Below are positions 19,443 through 27,401 of a stretch of DNA of 64,000 bases, one piece after another. Source of the DNA: Tannerella serpentiformis (lineage in GTDB: Bacteria; Bacteroidota; Bacteroidia; Bacteroidales; Tannerellaceae); assembly GCF_003033925.1 (NCBI RefSeq), contig NZ_CP028365.1:2914001-2978000 (forward strand). The letters run 5' to 3'. The notes beneath the pieces are model-generated. The model made no database searches. It was not told the DNA's origin and saw only the letters and a list, made by a program, of their open reading frames with translations. Both the position numbers and the translations under genes were made by a program. Within the stretch, counting starts at the first letter, position 1, and every line of letters starts with the position of its first letter.

Positions 19443-19473
19443 TTGTATTTTCTCAAATGATGTTCTATTTTTG
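19443..19473 (+). promoter_or_regulatory. promoter of the susC/susD-like operon
   Basis: TTG (19443-19445), 20 bp, then TATTTTTG (19466-19473): an exact TTG-N20-TAnnTTTG. The ATG follows 56 bp later. Confidence 0.8.
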
Positions 19474-19529
19474 CCCCGTCGAGATATGAGAAATTTAAGC
19501 TGACTATTAACTAACACACGAGAGTTTCT

Positions 19530-22500
19530 ATGAAAAGGATTACAATGATTCTCCTATACCTCCTCATAGGTATAGGGTGGACCGTAGCCCAAACGGTGAA
19601 AGTGAGTGGAACGGTGATTTCCGATGAGGATGGGCAACCCATCATCGGCGCAGCAGTCACCGTCAGAGGCGCCGCAAACGCGGGCACCGTCACAGACATG
19701 GACGGACGCTATACGCTGAACGTACCCGCCTCTGCCAAAACCCTGATCATCTCCTACGTGGGGATGCGATCAGAAGAAATTCCCATCTCGGATAAGCACG
19801 TGACCACGGTGCTCCGCGCAAATCTGGCGCTGGACGAGGTGGTGGTTACCGCCCTCGGCATATCGAGAGAAAAGAAGGCGCTTGGATACGCCGTGACCGA
19901 GGTGGGTGGCGATGAAATGTTGAAATCGCGTGGTGGTGTCAGCAATCCGATCAATGCGTTGCAGGGTAAAGTGGCTGGTCTGCAAATTGCCGGCGGCGCG
20001 GGATCGATGGGTGGCTCGTCGAAGATCCTGATCCGCGGCACGAGCTCTATATCGGGCAACAACCAGCCCCTCTTCGTGATCGACGGCGTGCCCATCGAGG
20101 GCCAAGGCTTTAACGACGCAGGTAGCGCGGGCAGCGACCAGTATAGCACCGCCCGCGGTGGAGGTGGCTATGACTATGGCAACTTGATCCAGGACATCAA
20201 CCCGGACGACATCGCAAGCATCTCCGTGCTCAAGGGTCCCAACGCATCGGCCCTCTACGGCTCACGCGCCACGAACGGCGTCGTGATGATCACCACCAAG
20301 AAGGGAGCGAAGAACGAAGGCTACGGCATTACGTTCAACACCGCCGTGGGATTCGAAGTGGTTAACAAACTGCCTAAGCTGCAAAAGCTCTATGGCGGTG
20401 GTGGCGAAGACAAGTTTACCGAGGTGATGATCAACGGGCAGAAGTACCTCTATCCGGACTATGCCACGGACGAAAGCTGGGGGCCGAAGCTGGACAACCA
20501 ACAGGTGCTCTCATGGGCCGACTTGGCGCGCTGGGAAATCGGTGGTCAGGTGGGCAACCCGAAGACGTCCGCCTGGAAGACTCCGGACAATGACGTGGAG
20601 ACCTTCTTCAAGACCGGGGTCTCGTTCACGAACAATATCGCCATCTCGCAGGCCACGGATCGCTCATCCGTACGTGTCTCTTACACCAACTCGGAGCTTA
20701 GCGGTTACATGCCGAACAGCTCGCTGCGTAAGAACGTCTTCAATGTCTCCGCCTCGACCACCAGCGCCAATAAAAAGCTGGAGGTGATGACCAACGTGAC
20801 CTATTTCAACTCCGCCGCTCGCGGCCGTTCGCAGACGGGTTACGACAACAACAACGTGATGGAGAAATTCATCCAGTGGGGCCACCGCCAGCTGGACATG
20901 AAGGAGCTCGAGGCCCTCTACAAGAGTCCCATCGACGGCTCGCAGATCACTTGGAACCGCAGTGACTGGAACGATCCGCGCCCTGCCTACGCCAACAACC
21001 CCTATTGGAGTCGCTACGAGAACTATCAGAACGATACCCGTAACCGCGTCTATGGCAACGTGGGCTTCGTCTACCATATCCTGCCCAGCCTGAAGTTCCA
21101 ATACAAGGCCAATCTGGACTTCTTCGCCGACAAGCAGTTCGAGCGTAACGCCGTCTACTCGCAAGAGCAGTCCCAATACAAGGAGACCGCCCGCCAGCAG
21201 TACGAGCTGAACAACGAGTTCATGCTCCTCTACAACCAGACCGTGAGCGACCTCACCGTGAACGCTAACTTGGGCGCCAACCTGATGAAACGCCACTACG
21301 AGATGACGTACGGTCGCACCGTGGGCGGACTGGCCATTGCGGACTTCTACAACATGAGCAACTCCGTCTCGCCCGCCACGGCCGAGAATTACCAGCTCAA
21401 GAAGGCCATCAACTCCGTCTTTGCCAGCGCAACGCTCGGCTGGCGCAGCATGCTTTATCTCGATGCTTCGCTGCGTAACGACTGGTCGTCGACGCTGCCC
21501 GTGGGCAACAATTCCTATATGTATCCCTCGGTGACGGGTAGCTTTGTCTTCTCGGAACTGCTGAAGAATAAGCTCACGTGGCTCAACTTCGGAAAGCTGC
21601 GCCTCGGCTATGCTCAGGTGGGTAACGACACCGATCCGTATCAGGTGATCAACACCATGACGCAGTACACCCATGTCGACCCCTCCACACCGGGCTACGT
21701 CGTTAGCAATACGCTCAAAAACGAGAACCTGAAGCCCGAGTCGACGAACTCCTTCGAGGCCGGACTCGAACTCTCGCTCTTCGACAACCGGGTCAGCCTC
21801 GAAGCTACGGTCTATGCCAGCCAAACGAAGGATCAGATCGTGCCGCTGTCCGTTTCAGGGACTACGGGCTACACCTTCCGCGTGGTGAACGGTGGCGTGA
21901 TCGAAAACAAGGGTATGGAGCTTATGGTAAAAGTCCTGCCCATTCGTAGCCGCACCTTCACCTGGGAGACGGCCCTCACGTTGGCCTCGAACAAGAACAA
22001 GGTGAAGGAGATGGTGGTCGATTATTACCGCATCGCCACCGCACCGTTCAAGGTGGAGATTGGCGCTATGAAGGGCGAGGCCTATGGCGTAATCATGGGC
22101 ACGGACTATAAGTATGACAAGAACGGCAACAAGCTGATCGACGCCAACGGACGCTATATGTACACCGACGGCAACGTGAACTTGGGCAGCATCTTCCCCG
22201 ACTTCACCGGAGGCTGGAGCAACACCTTCCGCTTGGGCAACATCGACCTGAGCGTACTCCTGGACTTCTCTAAGGGCGGCCATTACTTCTCCACGTCTTA
22301 CCTCTGGGGAATGTATTCCGGTATGCTCGAAGAGTCCGCCGCCAACGGCATCCGTGAAAACGGTATCGTCCTCGAGGGCGTGCACGAAGACGGAACGCCC
22401 AACACGACCAAGATCTCAGCCAAGCAGTACGGCAACGACCATAACTCAGGCCCCGCAGTGCAGAATGTGCTCAGATCGGACTACGTCAAGCTCCGCGAGA

Positions 22501-22718
22501 TCAACATCGGTTACACCATTCCGCTCAAGAAGAAGGACGCCTTCTTCAAAGCCGTACGCGTGTCGGCCTACGGTCGTAACCTGGCCGTTTGGGGGCCGGA
22601 TACGAAGCACTTCGACCCGGAAATGATCGTCACCGGCTCTGGAAACATTCAGGGTATCGAAGGCGGTGCACTGCCTTCGGTGGCGAACTTCGGATTCAAC
22701 GTGAACTTGAAATTTTAA
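19530..22718 (+). CDS. SusC/RagA-type TonB-linked outer-membrane protein
   Basis: A 1062-residue transporter with a signal peptide (1-20), a CarboxypepD-like domain (23-105; SGTVISDEDGQPIIGAAV), a TonB-linkage region DEVVVTALGISREKKALGYA, a plug with LQGKVAGLQIAGGAG and ILIRGTSSISGNNQPLFVID (about 145-190) and a long barrel ending VNLKF. SusC proteins import large ligands, glycans or peptides, with a SusD lid. Its SusD-like partner begins 20 bp after the stop and a terminator follows that gene. The downstream HmuY-like protein and peptidases hint that the ligand may be proteinaceous or haem-linked; this is inference. Confidence 0.93.
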   Translation: MKRITMILLYLLIGIGWTVAQTVKVSGTVISDEDGQPIIGAAVTVRGAANAGTVTDMDGRYTLNVPASAKTLIISYVGMRSEEIPISDKHVTTVLRANLALDEVVVTALGISREKKALGYAVTEVGGDEMLKSRGGVSNPINALQGKVAGLQIAGGAGSMGGSSKILIRGTSSISGNNQPLFVIDGVPIEGQGFNDAGSAGSDQYSTARGGGGYDYGNLIQDINPDDIASISVLKGPNASALYGSRATNGVVMITTKKGAKNEGYGITFNTAVGFEVVNKLPKLQKLYGGGGEDKFTEVMINGQKYLYPDYATDESWGPKLDNQQVLSWADLARWEIGGQVGNPKTSAWKTPDNDVETFFKTGVSFTNNIAISQATDRSSVRVSYTNSELSGYMPNSSLRKNVFNVSASTTSANKKLEVMTNVTYFNSAARGRSQTGYDNNNVMEKFIQWGHRQLDMKELEALYKSPIDGSQITWNRSDWNDPRPAYANNPYWSRYENYQNDTRNRVYGNVGFVYHILPSLKFQYKANLDFFADKQFERNAVYSQEQSQYKETARQQYELNNEFMLLYNQTVSDLTVNANLGANLMKRHYEMTYGRTVGGLAIADFYNMSNSVSPATAENYQLKKAINSVFASATLGWRSMLYLDASLRNDWSSTLPVGNNSYMYPSVTGSFVFSELLKNKLTWLNFGKLRLGYAQVGNDTDPYQVINTMTQYTHVDPSTPGYVVSNTLKNENLKPESTNSFEAGLELSLFDNRVSLEATVYASQTKDQIVPLSVSGTTGYTFRVVNGGVIENKGMELMVKVLPIRSRTFTWETALTLASNKNKVKEMVVDYYRIATAPFKVEIGAMKGEAYGVIMGTDYKYDKNGNKLIDANGRYMYTDGNVNLGSIFPDFTGGWSNTFRLGNIDLSVLLDFSKGGHYFSTSYLWGMYSGMLEESAANGIRENGIVLEGVHEDGTPNTTKISAKQYGNDHNSGPAVQNVLRSDYVKLREINIGYTIPLKKKDAFFKAVRVSAYGRNLAVWGPDTKHFDPEMIVTGSGNIQGIEGGALPSVANFGFNVNLKF

Positions 22719-22738
22719 CGACCTAAGAATTTGCAGTG

Positions 22739-24322
22739 ATGAAAGCAACATATAAATACCTCGTTCTGCCCGTCGTGGCTGGTGTCTTTGCCCTTTCGTG
22801 CGAGAAGCTGGAAACGACGAACGTCGACCCGAACAACCCCGTAGAGGTTCCCTCGCACATGTTGATGAGCGGCGCCCAAAAGCACATGATGGACGACGTC
22901 TACGACAACTGGTTCAGCGCCCGCCAATGCCTCACCTACAGCCAGTATTGGGCGCAACGCAACTACACGGAGGAGGATCGCTATCAGATTCGTGAATCAG
23001 TGAACAACGGTCACTTCAATAGCTTCTACCGTAACCTTTACTACATGGATCGCATCATCGAGCTTAACACCGACCCGAAGAAGGCAGCCATCTCGGTCAA
23101 TTATGGCAACAACAAGAACCAGATCGCAGCTGCCAAGATCATGAAGGTCTGGATGCTCTCCATCATCACCGACACGTGGGGCAATGTGCCCTACTCGGAG
23201 GCTGGCAAACTGATCCAGGACGTCTATCACCCCAAGTATGACGACCAGAAGGACATCTACGCCGCCATGATCCGTGAGCTGACCGAGGCTTCGCAGATGA
23301 TCGACGTCAAGGAGAAGGCCTTCATCGGTGGCGACATCATCTACAAGGGCGACGCCGCGAAGTGGAAGAAGTTTGCCAACAGCCTCAAGTGCCGCCTGGC
23401 CATCCACCTCTCTAAAGTGGACAGCAACTGGAAGACCTACATCGCCGAGGCGCTCAAGGATGGCGTCTTCGAAAGCAATGCTGACAACGCCGTCTTCAAG
23501 TATTCCACCACGGGGCAGGACTACTGCCAGTTCTACGAAGGCTTTTTCGTCGCCCAGCGTAACGACTTCACCATTGCGCGGCCCTTCATGGACATCCTCA
23601 AGGGGCAACCCGATACGCTCAACAAGAAGTCGCACCCCTGGGCAGGCGTCGTAGACCCTCGACTGGAGGTCTACACCACGTCGCGTAATGGAAAATACAT
23701 CGGCATCCCCTTCGGCATCGCCAGCGGTGATATGTCTTCTGCTTATCGCAACATAGCGCCGAGTTGGTACAGCAACCCGCCCATTCACCTCTCCAAGGAC
23801 TTCGCTGTGCCCATCATGACTTACGCCGAACTGCAGTTCATCCTCAGTGAATACAAAGGATTCTCGGCCGATGAATACAAGACGGGCGTCCGCGCCTCCG
23901 TCACGTATTGGACCACGCTGAACGGCAAGCCCATCTCCACCGAAGACCTCGATAAGTATGTCGACGCCGTCTCGAAGAAGGTGGACGCTGAGGCCGTAGC
24001 CCTCCAGAAGTACATCGACCTCTATATGAACGGCACCGAGGCTTGGGTCGAGATCCGTCGGACGGGCTATCCCGACCAGCTCATTCGTCCGGGTGAGGTC
24101 TCCCTCGTCGGGCCTAAGGGTAACACGATCAAGTTCAACCCCCTCTCCGACACCAAGGGGATGATCATCCCCCGCGTGAAGTACCCCACGAACGAGAGTA
24201 CGCTGAACGGCGAGAACTTCAACGCTGCCGTATCGAAGCTCGAAGGAGGCACGAACAACTACTACTCCAAGATGTATTGGGACGTTCGCACCGGCCCCTA
24301 TGATCATCCAGCGAACAAGTAG
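22739..24322 (+). CDS. SusD/RagB-like outer-membrane lipoprotein (SusD-like_2 type)
   Basis: A 527-residue lipoprotein. The start is the ATG at 22739 rather than the GTG three bases earlier. Signal peptide and lipobox FALSC put the lipidated cysteine near residue 21. The early NVDPNNP and MMDDVYDNWFSARQCLTYSQ region and the WNxxxWVEIRRTGYP-type segment (AWVEIRRTGYPDQL, about 440) are typical of SusD-like proteins with TPR-like folds. It is translationally close to the SusC gene (20 bp) and forms the surface lid of that transporter. Ligand unknown. Confidence 0.92.
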   Translation: MKATYKYLVLPVVAGVFALSCEKLETTNVDPNNPVEVPSHMLMSGAQKHMMDDVYDNWFSARQCLTYSQYWAQRNYTEEDRYQIRESVNNGHFNSFYRNLYYMDRIIELNTDPKKAAISVNYGNNKNQIAAAKIMKVWMLSIITDTWGNVPYSEAGKLIQDVYHPKYDDQKDIYAAMIRELTEASQMIDVKEKAFIGGDIIYKGDAAKWKKFANSLKCRLAIHLSKVDSNWKTYIAEALKDGVFESNADNAVFKYSTTGQDYCQFYEGFFVAQRNDFTIARPFMDILKGQPDTLNKKSHPWAGVVDPRLEVYTTSRNGKYIGIPFGIASGDMSSAYRNIAPSWYSNPPIHLSKDFAVPIMTYAELQFILSEYKGFSADEYKTGVRASVTYWTTLNGKPISTEDLDKYVDAVSKKVDAEAVALQKYIDLYMNGTEAWVEIRRTGYPDQLIRPGEVSLVGPKGNTIKFNPLSDTKGMIIPRVKYPTNESTLNGENFNAAVSKLEGGTNNYYSKMYWDVRTGPYDHPANK

Positions 24323-24350
24323 CGGTGCATTGAACGACGAGAATCAGTCT

Positions 24351-24390
24351 GCGGGCGGGTCTGCAATGAAGCGGATCCGCCCGCTTTGCG
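24351..24390 (+). terminator. terminator of the susC/susD operon
   Basis: Eight-base arms GCGGGCGG (24351-24358) and CCGCCCGC (24377-24384), then TTTGCG. It separates the pair from the HmuY-like gene. Confidence 0.7.
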
Positions 24391-24447
24391 TTCGGTGCGT
24401 CCCGAATTTCGGTGATTGCGCCAATCCGAAATCCCCCCTAATTGGGA

Positions 24448-24478
24448 TTGTGACCCCCTACAGGCGCCTCTACTTTTG
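24448..24478 (+). promoter_or_regulatory. promoter of the HmuY-like gene
   Basis: TTG (24448-24450), 20 bp, TACTTTTG (24471-24478), a perfect Bacteroidetes promoter 32 bp before the ATG. The HmuY-like gene is therefore transcribed separately from susC/susD. Confidence 0.8.
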
Positions 24479-24510
24479 CGGCCGTTAATAACCAATAAAA
24501 ACCTGACGAA

Positions 24511-25254
24511 ATGATGAAAATGAAGCACCTGATGATGCTCGCGCTCATGGCGTGTAGTATGACAATGATGGTTGGATGTGGCGATGACAAGCCTGAACCT
24601 ACGCCTACGCCGCAACCCCAACCGCAGCCCCAACCGCAGCCGCAGCCTCAACCGCAACCCAAGCCGGATCAAGGCGTGACGAAGAAGATGACCGTCGACG
24701 CCACGAACTATGCCGACTGGACCTACATCAACCTCGAAACGGGCGAGACGGAAGTACATCGCGACTTCAGCGAGTGGGTCTACTTCAAAGGTATGAAGCG
24801 CGACTCCGTGGTTAACCGAACACCCGCCAAGGGATCAGAGTCGGACGTGAAGATCAAGTGGCACATCGCCATCCACCGCTTTGAGGTCAAGACCAACGCA
24901 GGCGAAGCCGTTGCCACCACAGAGACAGATCTGGACAAAGTGACCAGCCTGCCCGCCGCTGGCTACAAGCCTGATACCGTGGTCAAAGCGCGCGTGATCA
25001 CAGACATGTCGAAGATGCAGCAAGGCCTCGTAGGCTATGCCGCTCAATCCAGCCTCAACGCCACCCTCGGCGGCTGGCTGATCCGCACCCCGACCGGCAC
25101 CATGCCGCCCTACACCTACAAGCTCTCAGGAAAAGTCTACGTCGTGAAGTTCAAGAGCGGCGCCAACGCCAAGTTGAAGTTCACGGACTACAGTGACGCC
25201 ACGGGGCAGAAGAACGGCGTCGTGACGTTCAGCTACGTCTATCAAGCGAAATAG
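24511..25254 (+). CDS. HmuY-like haem-binding lipoprotein
   Basis: A 247-residue lipoprotein with signal peptide and lipobox MMVGC, an unusual linker of PTP then about nine QP dipeptides (residues 31-53), and a C-terminal HmuY-like domain: VDATNYADWTYINLETGE, WHIAIHRFEVKTNAGEA, ITDMSKMQQG, GTMPPYTYKLSGKVYVV. HmuY of Porphyromonas gingivalis and Tfo of Tannerella forsythia are surface or secreted haemophores. HmuY uses two histidines; methionines in DMSKM and GTMPPY could be ligands here, but I cannot align this with certainty. No hmuR-like receptor is immediately adjacent; a TonB receptor lies one gene further on. Confidence 0.85.
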   Translation: MMKMKHLMMLALMACSMTMMVGCGDDKPEPTPTPQPQPQPQPQPQPQPQPKPDQGVTKKMTVDATNYADWTYINLETGETEVHRDFSEWVYFKGMKRDSVVNRTPAKGSESDVKIKWHIAIHRFEVKTNAGEAVATTETDLDKVTSLPAAGYKPDTVVKARVITDMSKMQQGLVGYAAQSSLNATLGGWLIRTPTGTMPPYTYKLSGKVYVVKFKSGANAKLKFTDYSDATGQKNGVVTFSYVYQAK

Positions 25255-25281
25255 TTCTGCTTTTCTGGCCATTACTCCATC

Positions 25282-25328
25282 AGCGGCGCTCCCCTCCAAC
25301 AGTGAGAGGCGGGCGCCGCTTCTTTGTA
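25282..25328 (+). terminator. terminator of the HmuY-like gene
   Basis: AGCGGCGC (25282-25289) pairs with GCGCCGCT (25313-25320), with inner CCCTC/GAGAG pairing, followed by TCTTTG. Confidence 0.75.
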
Positions 25329-25348
25329 GCCCCAATTCGTCACTTGGC

Positions 25349-25770
25349 GAACATCTCCCGCAATTTGTTTGGGCCTATCGTAGATGTACGAACATCTCCC
25401 GCAACTTGCAGGAGATACTCCGTAGGGCTACGAACATTCCCCGCAACTTGCAGGAGACAATTGTAGGGCTACGAACATCTCCCGCAATTTGCAGGAGACG
25501 ATTGTAGGGCTACGAACATTCCCCGCAACTTGCAGGAGACGATTGTAGGGCTACGAACATCTCCCGCAGTTTGCAGGAGATACTCCGTAGGGCGACGAAC
25601 ATCCTACGCAAGTTGCAGGAGATCATTGTAGGGCTACGAACATCTCCCGCAACTTGCAGGAGATACTCCGTAGGGCGACGAACATTCCCTGCAGTTTGCA
25701 GGAGATACTTCGTAGGGCTACGAACATTCCCCGCAGTTTGCAGGAGACAATTGTAGGGCTACGGACGTCT
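25349..25770. repeat. array F: 11 units of 41/42 bp with two dyads each
   Basis: GAACAT (or GGACGT) anchors start at 25349, 25390, 25432, 25473, 25514, 25555, 25597, 25638, 25680, 25722 and 25763. Each unit has CTCCCGCAACTTGCAGGAG, an imperfect dyad, and most have CGTAGGGCTACG. Units with ATACTCCGTAGGG are 42 bp; those with ACRATTGTAGGG are 41 bp. It occupies the gap upstream of the M64 peptidase. The rest of the gap (25771-25945) is featureless. Confidence 0.9.
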
Positions 25771-25945
25771 CCCGCAGGCTGCGGGGAGAGGGAAGCGCCG
25801 CCCTGGGCTTCATTTTTATTATACCGGAGAAAGCCCGATAAGGGCTGTGAGAGAGAGTGAGTTGCGAGGAGAAAGCAGGATAAGTTTCGGGCTATGGCGC
25901 ATTTTTCAGTGATTCATTCTTGCAATTGTTCGAAGGCTTTTCCTT

Positions 25946-25953
25946 TACCTTTG
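25946..25953 (+). promoter_or_regulatory. -7 element (TACCTTTG) of the M64 peptidase gene
   Basis: Perfect TAnnTTTG 39 bp before the ATG. TTG triplets lie 17 and 23 bp upstream, neither at the 19-20 bp optimum. Confidence 0.6.
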
Positions 25954-25992
25954 GCGCAAAGTTATAATTCAAGTTTAACGCAATAAATACAA

Positions 25993-27273
25993 ATGCCCCG
26001 TATGAAAAAGGTACTCTTGGCCATGTGTATTGTCTGTGGAGCCACCGCGGCTTCCGCACAGAACTTCAATGACTATTTTGAAGATCGGACATTGCGCATC
26101 GACTACGATTTTACGGGAGATGTCAACAAACAAGAGATCTCCGTTATCCGACTGAACGCTATCCCTCGCTGGTATGGCAAACGACAAAACCTGGCCGAAG
26201 TCCCTACTGCGGGCAACGGCGACATCACCGTCCGATCGAAAGACGGTCGCGTGATCTACAAAAACTCCTTCTCCACCCTCTTTCAAGAGTGGCTCGCCTA
26301 CCCGGAAGCCAAGCAGGTGAGGAAATCGTTCGAGAACGTCTTCCTCCTGCCTATGCCCAAGGACACGGTCGACGTGACCGTGGAGCTGCGCACCAGCCGC
26401 CTCGACGTCCTGGTCAGCTACACCCACCGCGTGATACCGTCTGACATCCTCATCAAGCACATCGGCGAGAAAGAAGTGACGCCCTACAAGACCCTCATGC
26501 AGGCCGCAGACACGAATAAGTGTATGCACATCGCCTACATCGCTGAAGGGTATCGCAAGGAAGACATGGACGACTTTATCGCCCACGCCACCGAGGCCAA
26601 CGAGGCGCTTTTTGCTCACGAGCCCTTCAAGTCGCTCAAAGGCCGTTTCAACGTCATCGCCGTCATGTCTGAATCGAAAGAGAGCGGCACCAGTGTCCCC
26701 TCCAAAGGCGTGTGGAAAAACACCGTACTCGGTTCGCACTTCGACACCTTCTACAGCGATCGCTACCTGACCACGCTCAACCTGCGTGACATGCACGACC
26801 AGCTGGCTGGAACGCCCTACGAACACATCATCGTCCTGGTCAACTCCGAGACCTACGGTGGCGGTGGCATCTACAACTCGTACAACCTCACCTCCACGCG
26901 GCACAAATACTTCAAGCCCGTCGTAGTGCACGAATTTGGCCACAGCATCGCTGGCCTGGGCGACGAATACGCGTTTGAAGAAGAGCTTATCCCGCTCTAT
27001 CCGCACGACATCGAGCCGTGGGAGCCGAACCTGACCACACTCGTTGACTTCGCTAGCAAGTGGAAAGACATGGTCAAGAAGGGCACGAAGATCCCCACCA
27101 TCCCCACGGAGAAAAACAAAATGGAAGTAGGCGTCTACGAAGGCGCAGGCTACAGCGTGAAAGGCGTCTATCGTGCCTTCCAAGACTGCCGTATGCGCAC
27201 CAACCAATTCCCCGAATTTTGCCCCGTATGTAAGCGGGCACTCACGCATTTAATTGACTTCTACACGAAGTGA
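25993..27273 (+). CDS. secreted M64-family metallopeptidase (IgA peptidase M64)
   Basis: A 426-residue secreted protease with signal peptide ending ATAASA (MKK at 26002 is an alternative start). Residues 25-150 form an N-terminal beta domain. The catalytic domain has the zinc motif VVHEFGHSIAGLGDEY (about 312-327), as in the M64 family related to Clostridium ramosum IgA protease. CRMRTNQFPEFCPVC near the C-terminus holds conserved cysteines. Lipobox absent, so periplasmic or exported. It stands between the HmuY-like gene and a TonB receptor, consistent with proteolysis tied to nutrient capture. Confidence 0.9.
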   Translation: MPRMKKVLLAMCIVCGATAASAQNFNDYFEDRTLRIDYDFTGDVNKQEISVIRLNAIPRWYGKRQNLAEVPTAGNGDITVRSKDGRVIYKNSFSTLFQEWLAYPEAKQVRKSFENVFLLPMPKDTVDVTVELRTSRLDVLVSYTHRVIPSDILIKHIGEKEVTPYKTLMQAADTNKCMHIAYIAEGYRKEDMDDFIAHATEANEALFAHEPFKSLKGRFNVIAVMSESKESGTSVPSKGVWKNTVLGSHFDTFYSDRYLTTLNLRDMHDQLAGTPYEHIIVLVNSETYGGGGIYNSYNLTSTRHKYFKPVVVHEFGHSIAGLGDEYAFEEELIPLYPHDIEPWEPNLTTLVDFASKWKDMVKKGTKIPTIPTEKNKMEVGVYEGAGYSVKGVYRAFQDCRMRTNQFPEFCPVCKRALTHLIDFYTK

Positions 27274-27280
27274 TGGTCAA

Positions 27281-27335
27281 GGCCCGAGGCTGGCAGAGAG
27301 AACAGATCTGTCGGAGTCCTCGGGCTTCCTTTTGT
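27281..27335 (+). terminator. terminator of the M64 peptidase gene
   Basis: GCCCGAGG (27282-27289) pairs with CCTCGGGC (27318-27325), followed by TTCCTTTTG. Confidence 0.75.
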
Positions 27336-27401
27336 CCCTCTTCCACAAACATATCGCAGAACACAACCAATTAGAGATAATCATTTTATAGTAATCACGA
27401 C

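Noticed and set aside
20664-21824. A 386-residue minus-strand frame inside the SusC-like gene
   Set aside because: No family resemblance, low-complexity valine/glycine/arginine composition, and complete overlap with a well-supported gene.
25349-25770. CRISPR array candidate
   Set aside because: The whole unit is repeated, including the part that would be spacer; there are no unique spacers and no cas genes in the window. The same applies to the other arrays.
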